From positions 62,001-126,000 of the forward strand of contig CAIQVJ010000112.1 of assembly GCA_903875225.1 (NCBI GenBank): DNA of 64,000 nucleotides, in the 5' to 3' direction. Position 1 is the stretch's first letter; each line of letters begins with the position of its first letter. A program made the translations under genes and the position numbers. The notes below the pieces were generated by a model, which made no database searches, was not told where the DNA came from, and was given only the letters and a program-made list of their open reading frames with translations. Positions 17,243 through 26,031 of the stretch are shown piece after piece. This stretch comes from an uncultured Pseudomonadota bacterium. Its GTDB lineage: Bacteria > Myxococcota_A > UBA796 > SXON01.

Positions 17243-19037
17243 CCGCCGCTGGCAGGTCGAGATCGCGCTGGGGCTCACGGGCATCGCGCTCGCCTACTAC
17301 CAGCTGTACGCCCTGCCCCGAGGGCCCGAGGAGTTCTTGTACAGCCATGTCCTCTTCCCGTGGCCCTGGGCGCCGATGCGCGGGTTCACGGTCGAGCAGC
17401 TGGCCGCGCACGCGATCTGGCTGGTCGTCGGCCTCCCAGGCGTCCTCCTGGTCGGCTGGGGGATGGCCCGACGCTTCGCTCCACCTGCGATCCCGCTCGG
17501 CGCGGTCCGCTGGGCCCCGCTGGTAGCCTCCGCCCTCGCCGCGACGGTGACCTTCCTGGTGATGGCCTACGCCCTGCGAGGCAAACCGATCACCCAGGAC
17601 GAGTCCACCTACGTGTTCCAGGCCGTCCAGCTTCTCCATGGCCGCCTGGGCATGACCGGGCCGCCGGGGTTTCCGACCGGGGCAGAACACTACACAGTGC
17701 TGGGCCGAGCAGGGCTCACCGGGAAGTACATGTTCGGCGAGCCGCTGGTGCAGATGGTCGGCGTGGTGCTCGGGCTGCCCCCCCTGCTCCACGTGGGCCT
17801 GGCTGCGCTCAACGTGCTGCTCCTGCATCGGCTCGCCAGAGCCACCCTCGGCGACCCCGTGGCCGCCGCTCTGGCGGCTGGCGCCTGGGCCATCTCGCCG
17901 ATGGCCAACCTCACGAGCGCCACCGGGCTCTCCCACGCCTCAGCGGCGACAGGAGCGCTCGCGGCGCTGCTCGGCGCCGCGGTGGCCGCCCGGCGGCCGC
18001 GGGGCGGCGCGGTGCTCGTGGCCATCGGCACCGGCTGGATGGTTATGGTGCGTCCGCAGGTCGCCCTGCCCGTCGGAGGGGTGGCGCTGGCATGGCTCGG
18101 GGTCGCGTTGTGGCGCCGGCGGGCGTGGCCTTCAGCACTTGCGGGCGGGCTCGTCCTCGCCGCCTCGGCAGGCATGGTCGCGTGGTACAACATCCTGGTC
18201 TGCGGGGATGCGCTGAAGTTCCCCTGGTTCCTGCAAACGGAGGCCGAGCACTACGGACTCGGCAACCCGCTGTCGGAGCATCAACCGTGGCGGTATGGAC
18301 TTGCCCAGGTGCTGCAGAACCTCGTCACCGTGCTGGTCCGGCTGAATGGATGGTGGCTGGGGTGGCCGGCGTCCTTCCTCGTCGTCCTCTGGTGGTTTCG
18401 GCAGGGGCGCGATCGACGGGGCCTCGGGCTCGCGGGCCTGGCCGGGCTCGCCGTCGTGGTGTTCGAGGCGGGGTACTACAGCCCAGGCGTCTCGGACACC
18501 GGCGCTGTGTACCACTTCGAGCTGCTCATCCCGGGGAGCCTGCTGTTCGGGCAGGTGGTCGCCGCAGCGCTCCGGGGCTGGCCCCGGCAGGCGTGGACCG
18601 CCCTCGCCGGCATGGCCCTGATGACGCCACTGTTCACGATCTACCAGTATGATCGTCTCGCGAGGCTCTCGCACGCGCTCCACGACCCAGCGGACGCACT
18701 CGTGGCCGACCTGCAGCCTCCCATGCTGCTGTTCGTCGACGAGCACTGCGACCACCGGCGAGAGCGCGGCTGGCTGAACTCCGGGTTCCCGGTGGGCACG
18801 CGAGAGCCCGATGACCCGGTCGTGGTGATGCCCCGGCCACTCGCGAAGTACCAGGCGGCGTGGATCGAATACTATGGCCATCGAAACTGCTACTTTGCAC
18901 AGTGGGTCAATGAAGACAGCGCCTACCGGGTGGGCCGCTGCGCCGACGTCCGGGCGGCGCTCGAAGACGACCGCATCGTGGAGAAGTGCTGGAGAAACGA
19001 GACGACCGCCCACGAGCTCGGCCTCGTGCACCATTGA
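17217..19037 (+). CDS. Polytopic membrane glycosyltransferase-like protein (GT-C fold)
   Basis: 606 residues from the ATG at 17217, overlapping the flavoprotein gene by 26 bases. About ten to twelve hydrophobic helices are visible. The first periplasmic loop has I-T-Q-D-E-S-T-Y-V-F-Q-A around residue 128, matching the acidic D-E motif of GT39/GT83-type (ArnT/PMT-like) GT-C enzymes, which transfer sugars from polyprenyl phosphate donors on the periplasmic face. A Cys-containing hydrophilic C-terminal tail of ~130 residues follows the last helix. The acceptor is unknown; the operon partner suggests a surface polysaccharide or glycolipid. Confidence 0.75.
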   Translation: MKSGETRADRRWQVEIALGLTGIALAYYQLYALPRGPEEFLYSHVLFPWPWAPMRGFTVEQLAAHAIWLVVGLPGVLLVGWGMARRFAPPAIPLGAVRWAPLVASALAATVTFLVMAYALRGKPITQDESTYVFQAVQLLHGRLGMTGPPGFPTGAEHYTVLGRAGLTGKYMFGEPLVQMVGVVLGLPPLLHVGLAALNVLLLHRLARATLGDPVAAALAAGAWAISPMANLTSATGLSHASAATGALAALLGAAVAARRPRGGAVLVAIGTGWMVMVRPQVALPVGGVALAWLGVALWRRRAWPSALAGGLVLAASAGMVAWYNILVCGDALKFPWFLQTEAEHYGLGNPLSEHQPWRYGLAQVLQNLVTVLVRLNGWWLGWPASFLVVLWWFRQGRDRRGLGLAGLAGLAVVVFEAGYYSPGVSDTGAVYHFELLIPGSLLFGQVVAAALRGWPRQAWTALAGMALMTPLFTIYQYDRLARLSHALHDPADALVADLQPPMLLFVDEHCDHRRERGWLNSGFPVGTREPDDPVVVMPRPLAKYQAAWIEYYGHRNCYFAQWVNEDSAYRVGRCADVRAALEDDRIVEKCWRNETTAHELGLVHH

Positions 19038-19063
19038 GCAGGTGGAGCCCACCCCGGGCTGGA

Positions 19064-20986
19064 TCAGCCGGGGAAGGTCCACAGGGCCCGGGGCGGCTCA
19101 CCGGAGACGGTGTAGGAAAGCACGCGGACGAACGGCCCCTGCTGCGCGCTGGCGTCCTGCACCGGGACCCACCCGCCGCCCCTGCGCAAGGCGAGCCAGA
19201 GCCCGCGCCGTCCCGGCGGTGACCAGCGGGGCACCGCAACCCAGACCGGGTCCGTCCACGCCACAGCGTCCGGAAGGAGCGCTACCCGACGCCCCATCCC
19301 GAGGGGCGCGATGAGGACCGGCGAAGCCGAGCCGCCCGCCAGGGGCCGCTCGTCCGCGGCATCTACGAGGACCAACTGCACATCTTCGGGGTATGGGCTC
19401 GTCCAGGTCAACGGAGCGTACACCACGGAGAGTGGCGAGACGGGGCCGATGGGATCACAAGGCGTGCCAAGGACGGCTCCTTCGAAGGTAGCCTGCCCGC
19501 AGGTCACCGCCCGCCCGGCCGGAGGGGGTCCATCGCGCGAGATCAGGTCGAGCACCCCCGCCTGCAGCCTCACGGCGTGCGCGCCCTCGAGATCCCCGAT
19601 GGGATCATCGGGATCAGCGACGATGGGCAGGCCGGTGTCGAGCAGCGTCCGGATGATCCACTCCCCGGCGGTGAGGCCTTCGGGAAGCGGCTCCCCGCCC
19701 AGACGGTCGACGTAGTCGGGGTATCGGGGCCGGAGATGCAGCCCGTGATCCACGAGCGCCATGTCGGGTCGCAGGCCGCGGACCAGCAGTGGGTAGATGA
19801 GCGTGAACCCCGACTTCCCACCGACGTAGGCGATGGCGCCCGGCGGCGCGGCCTGCAGCACGGCGAGGTCGTGATCATGTGCATCCAGGGCGGGTTCGAG
19901 CCGCCAGACGTTGGTGAGCTCGGCGAGGGGGAGTCCGACCAGAAACAACCTCGCGATCGGGAAGCGGCCAGAGAGGATCTCGATGCCCAGCGCGGCGGAA
20001 AGGCACAGCGTCCAGATCGCCGGCAGGTAGAACACCTCCTGGTCGACGACCGGGTACCGCGCGGCGAACGCGAGGCCCGCCACCAGATATGCGAGCAGGA
20101 TCGCCGCCGAGCCTCGGGGCACCAGGCGAGCGAGCGCGAACAGGGTGAAGCACGCGAGGATCCCCAACGTGATGCCCCCCCCTGCGGCCACCAGCAGCGG
20201 CCGCAACTGGAGGTCGCCGCCGTCCCCGACGATCCCATGGTACTGCTGGCCCGTGGCGTGCGCGACCAGTTGCTCGAACGACGTGACGCGATTCCAGCTC
20301 ACCACCGGCAACAGCGACGCGCGCCAGGGGATCAACCCGTAGAGCAGGAGCGGCAGGCCTGCCAGGCACCCGAAGAAGACCAGATCACGAGGCCGCAACG
20401 CGCTTCGACGCTGCCAGAGTACGAGCAGTGCCGCCGGTAGGAGCAGGCCGATCAACAGGTGATGGGTCGTACCCAGCCCGCCCACGCCGGCGGCGGCGAA
20501 CAGCGCCCCCCGCGCGCGGCGGTCGTCGGGCGCTGCGAGGGCGCGCCGCAACGCCATCACCTCGAGCGCCTGGAACACCCAGAAAAGGGGGTAGACCTCG
20601 ACCTGCGTAGCCTGCTGCCACGCGATCGGGGAGAAAGCGAACGCCAGGGCAGCGCCGATCCCGGCGACGCGGGAGCCGAACGCCGCGCCGACCTCGGCCG
20701 TGAGCGCGGCGGCGACGCCGGCGAACAACGCGGACAGCCAGGCGACCGACCGTGCCGGATCCTCGCCGTGGCACACCACGACCCAGCCGTGCGCGAGCAG
20801 GGTCCAGAGCGGGTAGCCCGTCGGGTGCGCCACGCCCCAGGACCACGCCACTGCGGCCAGCTCCGCCTGATCCCCCGCACCCGGCGCCGGCTGCGCAAGC
20901 CATGCGCTGAGGACAGCCACCGTCGCGCCGGTCGCGATCGACGACCCGATACCGGGAGCGAAAGATGGAGCACCGCTCGCACGCAT
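19064..20986 (-). CDS. DUF2723-family membrane protein (GT-C-like)
   Basis: 640 residues. An early loop with G-D-Q-A-E-L-A-A-V-A followed by G-V-A-H-P-T-G-Y-P-L-W is the hallmark of DUF2723 proteins, thought to be GT-C relatives (protein O-mannosyltransferase-like). About ten transmembrane helices span residues ~10-380, then a soluble C-terminal region of ~250 residues, probably periplasmic. Convergent with the preceding GT-C gene (26-base gap) and followed on its upstream side by another GT-C-like gene on the same strand. Likely adds a sugar to a lipid, polysaccharide or protein outside the cytoplasm; no donor can be assigned. Confidence 0.8.
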   Translation of the reverse strand: MRASGAPSFAPGIGSSIATGATVAVLSAWLAQPAPGAGDQAELAAVAWSWGVAHPTGYPLWTLLAHGWVVVCHGEDPARSVAWLSALFAGVAAALTAEVGAAFGSRVAGIGAALAFAFSPIAWQQATQVEVYPLFWVFQALEVMALRRALAAPDDRRARGALFAAAGVGGLGTTHHLLIGLLLPAALLVLWQRRSALRPRDLVFFGCLAGLPLLLYGLIPWRASLLPVVSWNRVTSFEQLVAHATGQQYHGIVGDGGDLQLRPLLVAAGGGITLGILACFTLFALARLVPRGSAAILLAYLVAGLAFAARYPVVDQEVFYLPAIWTLCLSAALGIEILSGRFPIARLFLVGLPLAELTNVWRLEPALDAHDHDLAVLQAAPPGAIAYVGGKSGFTLIYPLLVRGLRPDMALVDHGLHLRPRYPDYVDRLGGEPLPEGLTAGEWIIRTLLDTGLPIVADPDDPIGDLEGAHAVRLQAGVLDLISRDGPPPAGRAVTCGQATFEGAVLGTPCDPIGPVSPLSVVYAPLTWTSPYPEDVQLVLVDAADERPLAGGSASPVLIAPLGMGRRVALLPDAVAWTDPVWVAVPRWSPPGRRGLWLALRRGGGWVPVQDASAQQGPFVRVLSYTVSGEPPRALWTFPG

Positions 20987-21034
20987 CGCCGCCCCGCCTA
21001 ACGCCGCGCTGCTGGGGGCAGCGGCGCCGTGGTG

Positions 21035-22645
21035 TTACCGCCTGTGCAGTTCAAACACGTCCAGCCCCACACCGCCCCGCTCCACGTGCGTCCTGGCCGC
21101 GAGCACGTACTGCGGCGCCAGGCTCGTGAGCTCGGCGGTGCCGTCCACGAACGGGAGCTCGAGCCAATAGACCCGCGCCGGAAGCGGCGCGACCCCGATC
21201 CGCCGCACCGTGAACAGCTCGATCCTGGCCGTGGTCGGCGATGGATATGCTCGCTGGATCGCACCTCCTGGCCCGACCACGACATCGTGGACCAGGAACC
21301 AATCCGCGCGGAGCGCCCCCCCGACTGCGTCATCGGGGCCCAACTCGATGCCGGCCAGGGCGTCGTCCACCAACCGCCCGATCGCCAGGTACTCCAACGA
21401 GTGCACCAACTGGTCCCGCCCGTGCCCGCAACACTCCCCCGTGAGGCTGGTGGCATCCAGCTCCGCGCGCCCCCCAGCGTCGAAGGTTCCGTAGACAGCC
21501 CGAGAGATCGGATCGACGAGGCGCTGCGACTCGACAGCGAAGAGCAGCGCGAGGATGGCGAGGAACGCCTGACGTGCGCCCGCCCGAGGAACCAGACCGA
21601 GCAACGCGGTGCCCGCCCCGACCACCAGCAGTGGCATGGCCGGAAGCAGATAGCGGGCGTTCACGAAGGTGGGATGCCGGGTGAGGAGCCACGCCCAGCC
21701 CAACAGGACGAGAGCGACGAAGGCGCCCCGGCCGGGCACGGGGCCGGAGACCCGCACGGCGCCCGACTCGGCCACCGCGAGCCCTGCGAGGCCGCGGACT
21801 GCCCCCGCGAGCGCCACCCCGCTCGCAAGCCACGAGAAATGCACGACGAACAGCATGGAGCAAAAGGAGAGGAACGTCCGGTCATACAGACGGAACCGCG
21901 TCAACTCGTCCAGCGGTGACGCCGTCGAGCCGTCGCTCCACGTCAACTCTTCGCCGAGGACGTGTCGGGCGGCAAGGTAGGCGGCGAACGCCAGCGGGGG
22001 CACCACTGCGGGCAGCACCGACTTCACCTGCGTTCGCCGCTCCACGGCGCCCATCGGCTGCCGGACGACGAACGCGAGCAGCCAGCTCGCCACGGCGATC
22101 AGGAAGATGGGGAGCCCCGGCTCCTTCGTGAAGGTCATCGCGAGCCCCCACGCAGCAGCCACACGCATCCGACGCCGGACGAGGGCATCGAGCATGTACA
22201 TGGAGAACACCGCGAGCCCGAAGTCGAGGCCCGGGTTCAAGGCGCTGCCCAGAAACACCGGCAGTGTCCCGATCGCGCTGACCGCGAGCGCACGTTCCCA
22301 CCCCGAAGCCTCCGGCCAGAGCGCGTCCAGCATCCGACGCATCGCCACGAGCGCACCGACCCCCCACGTGATCGCCACGAGGTTGGCGACCCATGCGTGG
22401 AAGCCCAGCACCTTCAGGACGAGGGAGAGCGGCAGGATCCAGGCTATCCCGGGGTGGCCGAAGCAGTTCGCCGCCCAGGGATGTATGCCCTGCCCCGCCA
22501 CCGCGACCGTACACTCCGCGTACTGCGCTCCGTCAAAAATCGGCACAGCGCCGATGTTCGGCAGCGCTGCCGCCAGAAACGGCCCCAACGCTACGAGCCA
22601 TCGGAGCAGCTCGGATGGGGGCGGGCGGGGTCCGGTGGGAGGCAT
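21035..22645 (-). CDS. Polytopic membrane glycosyltransferase-like protein (GT39-like)
   Basis: 536 residues from the ATG at 22645; a GTG at 22684 would add 13 Arg/Pro-rich residues and cannot be excluded. The first loop has P-I-F-D-G-A-Q-Y-A-E-C and then F-G-H-P-G-I-A-W, the acidic and HPG patterns seen in GT39/DUF2723-like GT-C enzymes. About ten hydrophobic helices follow, and the C-terminal ~130 residues are soluble with four Cys. It lies 48 bases upstream of the DUF2723 gene on the same strand, so the two probably form an operon in the same surface-glycan pathway. Confidence 0.72.
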   Translation of the reverse strand: MPPTGPRPPPSELLRWLVALGPFLAAALPNIGAVPIFDGAQYAECTVAVAGQGIHPWAANCFGHPGIAWILPLSLVLKVLGFHAWVANLVAITWGVGALVAMRRMLDALWPEASGWERALAVSAIGTLPVFLGSALNPGLDFGLAVFSMYMLDALVRRRMRVAAAWGLAMTFTKEPGLPIFLIAVASWLLAFVVRQPMGAVERRTQVKSVLPAVVPPLAFAAYLAARHVLGEELTWSDGSTASPLDELTRFRLYDRTFLSFCSMLFVVHFSWLASGVALAGAVRGLAGLAVAESGAVRVSGPVPGRGAFVALVLLGWAWLLTRHPTFVNARYLLPAMPLLVVGAGTALLGLVPRAGARQAFLAILALLFAVESQRLVDPISRAVYGTFDAGGRAELDATSLTGECCGHGRDQLVHSLEYLAIGRLVDDALAGIELGPDDAVGGALRADWFLVHDVVVGPGGAIQRAYPSPTTARIELFTVRRIGVAPLPARVYWLELPFVDGTAELTSLAPQYVLAARTHVERGGVGLDVFELHRR

Positions 22646-22721
22646 GAACCCTGCGGAAGTACCACGCCGAGGGCGGGGAAGCACAACGCGCGGCCGTGCC
22701 CCCGGTCCTCACCGGCGCTCG

Positions 22722-23378
22722 CTACAGGATGGCGATGCGATCGTCCACGCTGCGCACGCCGCGCGTGCCCCAGACCGCTGACAGGACCGCATCCCGCTCG
22801 GTCCACGAGTCGACCGTCCCCTCCACCCTCACCCCGCCGTCGGTCACCTCCACGCTCACGTGGTCGGCCTCCCAGTTTGCGTGGCGCTGCAGCGCGCTGG
22901 TGATCGCCTGCTTGACCTCCGCGCTGCGGACCGCGGACTTCACCTTGATGTTGTTGGAGACCGCGAGCACGCCCGTGAGGTAGCGAACCGCGCGCTCCGC
23001 ATCACTCCGCTGGGACGCCGTCCCGACCTCTCCGTCCAGGGTGAGCACCCCGTTCGAGACCGTGGTGTGGATCTGCTCGTGGGGCACGAACACATCCCAC
23101 TCCAACGCCAGTCGGGCCTGCTCTGCGATGTCGGCATCCGTGCGCCCCGGCGAGGTGCGCGTGTGCACCACCACGTCGTTGGCGACGTCGAGCACCCCGA
23201 ACACGCGGTGCGCGGCCTCCTTGGCGGCCAGACGCTTCGCCCAACTGTCGACGGTGCCGCTCAGGGTCACCACGCCGTTCTTCACCTCCACACCGACCTC
23301 GGTCGGCTCGAGCCGGGTGTCCCACTTGATCTCCGCCAACACTTCGTCCCGCAGCTCGACGTCTGACTTGCGTTTCAT
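22722..23378 (-). CDS. BON-domain protein with three repeats
   Basis: 218 residues from the ATG at 23378, preceded by a GAGG site; the open frame upstream is a shadow of neighbouring genes. Three BON domains of about 70 residues are visible, each with a V-x-x-G-V-V/L-T-L-x-G-x-V-x-S pattern (V-K-N-G-V-V-T-L-S-G-T-V-D-S-W, V-S-N-G-V-L-T-L-D-G-E-V, V-T-D-G-G-V-R-V-E-G-T-V-D-S-W). The domain is linked to phospholipid binding and osmotic or stress tolerance (OsmY-like). There is no signal peptide, so this copy may be cytoplasmic. Same strand as the hemerythrin and cyclase genes upstream. Confidence 0.88.
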   Translation of the reverse strand: MKRKSDVELRDEVLAEIKWDTRLEPTEVGVEVKNGVVTLSGTVDSWAKRLAAKEAAHRVFGVLDVANDVVVHTRTSPGRTDADIAEQARLALEWDVFVPHEQIHTTVSNGVLTLDGEVGTASQRSDAERAVRYLTGVLAVSNNIKVKSAVRSAEVKQAITSALQRHANWEADHVSVEVTDGGVRVEGTVDSWTERDAVLSAVWGTRGVRSVDDRIAIL

Positions 23379-23607
23379 GAAATACCTCGGGCGATCCCCG
23401 CCGAAATGGACGAGAGCTTTGTCGCCGGTTGAGCGACTTGCAACGCGTGTGCCGCGAGCCCCAGCGGTCGACCCGGCCCACGTGGTCCCCCGCGGCCCCA
23501 TCGAACTCATGGCCAGGGGCAGGCGCCCGAGCGGACGGGCCACAAGAGCCGTCCTGGGCAGAGCCGCCCTTCTCCGGTGGCATTTCGCCCGACGAGACCG
23601 ACAGCGG

Positions 23608-24072
23608 TCAGGCCTGCGGGTGCGCTGCGGCGCCAGGCTCCCCGAGGCCCTGCCGATCGAGCTCGGTGAGCATGTGGCGCTTCTCGGCCGGTGACAGCTC
23701 CGCCTCCGCCCACGCGTAGAGCCCGACATCCTCCCGTCGGGCGTGCGCCTGCAGATCCGCGATGAGCGACCGGACGGCCGGGTCCCGAAGGAGGTGCAGA
23801 TCGACGTCCATGTCCAGCCGCTCGAGCCGGGTCCGGATCCGGTGATGCTCGACGCACAGCGCCGAGATCTCGTCCGGGTGCGTGCGGGTGAGGACCGGAA
23901 AGATCGCGTCCTCTTCCAGGGCGAGGTGCCTCCGGAGCGCCGCACCGAACCTCGTCCAGATCTCCCCGATCGTCCGCAGGTCAGCCCCCGCAGCCGTGGC
24001 CTCACCGACCTCCGAGAAGATGCGATCCAGCCTCCGGTGGTCGTCGATCAGGGCGTCATGCAGCGGGGTCAC
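23608..24072 (-). CDS. Hemerythrin HHE cation-binding domain protein
   Basis: 154 residues from a GTG at 24072, chosen because it sits just behind G-G-A-G-G and begins the first hemerythrin helix (T-P-L-H-D-A-L-I-D-D-H-R-R-L-D); upstream frame is low-complexity. The four-helix HHE pattern is complete: H-D..D-H in helix 1, H-L-A-L-E-E-D-A-I-F-P in helix 2, E-H-H-R-I in helix 3, and a final H-A-R-R-E-D-V-G-L-Y. Such proteins hold a di-iron centre and bind oxygen, NO or ROS, or act in iron/redox sensing. Located between a cyclase gene and a BON gene on one strand, consistent with a stress-response group. Confidence 0.85.
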   Translation of the reverse strand: MTPLHDALIDDHRRLDRIFSEVGEATAAGADLRTIGEIWTRFGAALRRHLALEEDAIFPVLTRTHPDEISALCVEHHRIRTRLERLDMDVDLHLLRDPAVRSLIADLQAHARREDVGLYAWAEAELSPAEKRHMLTELDRQGLGEPGAAAHPQA

Positions 24073-24179
24073 CTCCCCTCCAGGGCCGGCGCAGCATGGA
24101 AGAGCACGTGTCGAGCAGGCATGGACACCTCGTCCCCCACCGAGCAAACCCCGTGCCAGCGCGAACGCCGGCACACCCG

Positions 24180-25421
24180 TCAGTCCGCCCTCGCCCGCAG
24201 CAGAAAGACCTCCATCTCTCCCTTGCCCTTCACGGTGATCTCCCCCCGGGGCTCCACGACCCACCGCCCCCCCAGCCGGTCCCGCGTGGCCCGGCTGATC
24301 TGCACCGCACCCGCAACCCCGTGCGACTCCATGCGCGCGGCAGTGTTCACCGTGTCTCCCCACAGGTCGTAGATGAACCGCCTGCGGCCGATCACGCCCG
24401 CCACCACCGGCCCCGAGTGGATGCCGATCCGCATCTGCAGCGCCGGCTCGCCACCAGCCCCGCGCGCCGCCACCACGGTCTGCATGGCCAGGGCGAGGTC
24501 TGCGAGGGCGTCCGCGTGCCCCTCCATCGGGCCGGGTACGCCGCCGGCGACCATGTACGCATCCCCGATCGTCTTGATCTTCTCGAGGCCGCGAGCGCCG
24601 ACGAGGTCGTCAAAATCGCTGAAGAGCTCGTCCAGCATCGCGACGACGCGCTGCGGCGACATCTCGCTGGACATGGTGGTGAACCCCACGATGTCGGCGA
24701 AGAGGACGGAGGCGTCTGCGAACCCATCCGCGATGACCCCGCCCGAGGTCTTGAGCCGGTCCGCGATCGAGGCGGGGAGGATGTTGTGCAGCAGCATCTC
24801 GGCGCGCTCGTACTCCTCCCGCATGCGACGCTCGGCGACCTCGGCCGCCTGCGCGAAATTCATCGCGAAGAACCCCAGCAGGCCGAAGATGACCGCCACG
24901 TTGACGAGCTCGAGCGCCGACAACAGGGTTGGGGGTAGCGTGTGGACCGGCACCCGCCCGGCGTCCGTGGCGAGCAGCCCCATGAACACCGCCGTCGGCA
25001 CAGCGGTCATCCCGACCTTCAGCCCCACCCGCCGGCCGGGCATCGAGAAGATCACGGCAGGCAGGACGAGCAGGTAGTACTGCATGCCGGCGGACCAGCC
25101 GATGAAGTGCACCGCGAGCGACTGGTGGATGCAGAGCTCCACGGCACATGCCGCCACCGCTGCGAGGTAGCGGCCCCGCCGGGTCATCGCCATCGCAAAC
25201 GCGTAGGCCCCGAGGCTGAACAGGTTCGCCGTCACCATCTGGAACACGCCCAGCGCCGCAAAGAGCCCGGTGTACACGACGTGGATCGCAAATGCGGTGA
25301 CGACGCCGACGCTCAGCATCACCCAGAAGCGGAGGTGCTCCGGACGGATGGCCGGGCCGGGCCGGATCATGGCGCGCAGGGAGCGGGTGAGGGGGCGGAG
25401 CATCGGGATCCAGGACGGCAC
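24180..25421 (-). CDS. Membrane-bound class III adenylate cyclase
   Basis: 413 residues. About six hydrophobic helices fill residues ~25-200. A short coiled linker (E-R-A-E-M-L-L-H-N-I-L-P-A-S-I-A) precedes the catalytic domain. Key residues are visible: F-A-D-I-V-G-F-T (first metal Asp), E-K-I-K-T-I-G-D-A-Y-M (adenine-specifying Lys and second metal Asp) and D-L-W-G-D-T-V-N-T-A-A-R-M (specificity Asp, transition-state Asn and Arg). The Lys/Asp pair favours ATP over GTP. Output is probably cAMP in response to a membrane or envelope cue. The HHE and BON genes lie downstream on the same strand; the lipoprotein at 25476 is divergent. Confidence 0.92.
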   Translation of the reverse strand: MPSWIPMLRPLTRSLRAMIRPGPAIRPEHLRFWVMLSVGVVTAFAIHVVYTGLFAALGVFQMVTANLFSLGAYAFAMAMTRRGRYLAAVAACAVELCIHQSLAVHFIGWSAGMQYYLLVLPAVIFSMPGRRVGLKVGMTAVPTAVFMGLLATDAGRVPVHTLPPTLLSALELVNVAVIFGLLGFFAMNFAQAAEVAERRMREEYERAEMLLHNILPASIADRLKTSGGVIADGFADASVLFADIVGFTTMSSEMSPQRVVAMLDELFSDFDDLVGARGLEKIKTIGDAYMVAGGVPGPMEGHADALADLALAMQTVVAARGAGGEPALQMRIGIHSGPVVAGVIGRRRFIYDLWGDTVNTAARMESHGVAGAVQISRATRDRLGGRWVVEPRGEITVKGKGEMEVFLLRARAD

Positions 25422-25475
25422 AGGCCACCTATGCCCGCGCGGCGACGAGCGCCGCCGCCCGGGTTAGCGGCCGAG

Positions 25476-26024
25476 ATGTTGCGCTCCACCGTACTCCTCC
25501 TGGCCGTGTTGACCCTCGCCTGCGCCAAGGGAAAAGACAAGGCCTCTACCGATCCCTCCGACACCGGCACCGCGTACGAGGGCGACAACGCCGGCGAGTG
25601 CGCAGACGGCGCCGACAACGACCGCGACGGCGATTTCGACTGCGACGACCCGGACTGTGCCGCGTCCCCGGACTGCGACGGCAGCGCGACGGTCACGTTC
25701 TCCGGCAGCGTGGAGGGAACACGGGCCTCCGGGGACGGCGACGAGCCGTGCAGCGGGCTGTTCGAGCTCACCTGGAACCCCGGCTCGGGGATCGCCTCGG
25801 GGGTCTCCGAGTGCAACGCCAACGGGATCGAGGTGGCCAACGGGGACGTGCAGGGCACGGTCTCCGGTGACGAGTTGACCGGTCAGCTGGACGGATACAC
25901 CCAGGGAAGCCCATTCAGCCTCGACGTGACCGGCACACGCGACGGCGACCTCGTCGAACTCACGTTCGCGGGCGACACCTACTACGGCTGGGTGACCGGC
26001 ACGATGTCGGGTTCAGCCGAGTAG
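25476..26024 (+). CDS. Hypothetical lipoprotein with Asp-rich calcium-type motif
   Basis: 182 residues from the ATG at 25476, giving M-L-R-S-T-V-L-L-L-A-V-L-T-L-A-C as lipoprotein signal. A linker with D-P-S-D-T-G-T leads to a Cys-flanked acidic loop (E-C-A-D-G-A-D-N-D-R-D-G-D-F-D-C, then D-D-P-D-C), which recurs in myxobacterial surface proteins and probably binds calcium. The remaining ~120 residues are a beta-rich domain with one further Cys pair. Function unknown. The stop is 7 bases from the stop of the convergent alpha-2-macroglobulin gene. Confidence 0.7.
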   Translation: MLRSTVLLLAVLTLACAKGKDKASTDPSDTGTAYEGDNAGECADGADNDRDGDFDCDDPDCAASPDCDGSATVTFSGSVEGTRASGDGDEPCSGLFELTWNPGSGIASGVSECNANGIEVANGDVQGTVSGDELTGQLDGYTQGSPFSLDVTGTRDGDLVELTFAGDTYYGWVTGTMSGSAE

Positions 26025-26031
26025 GCGGGCC

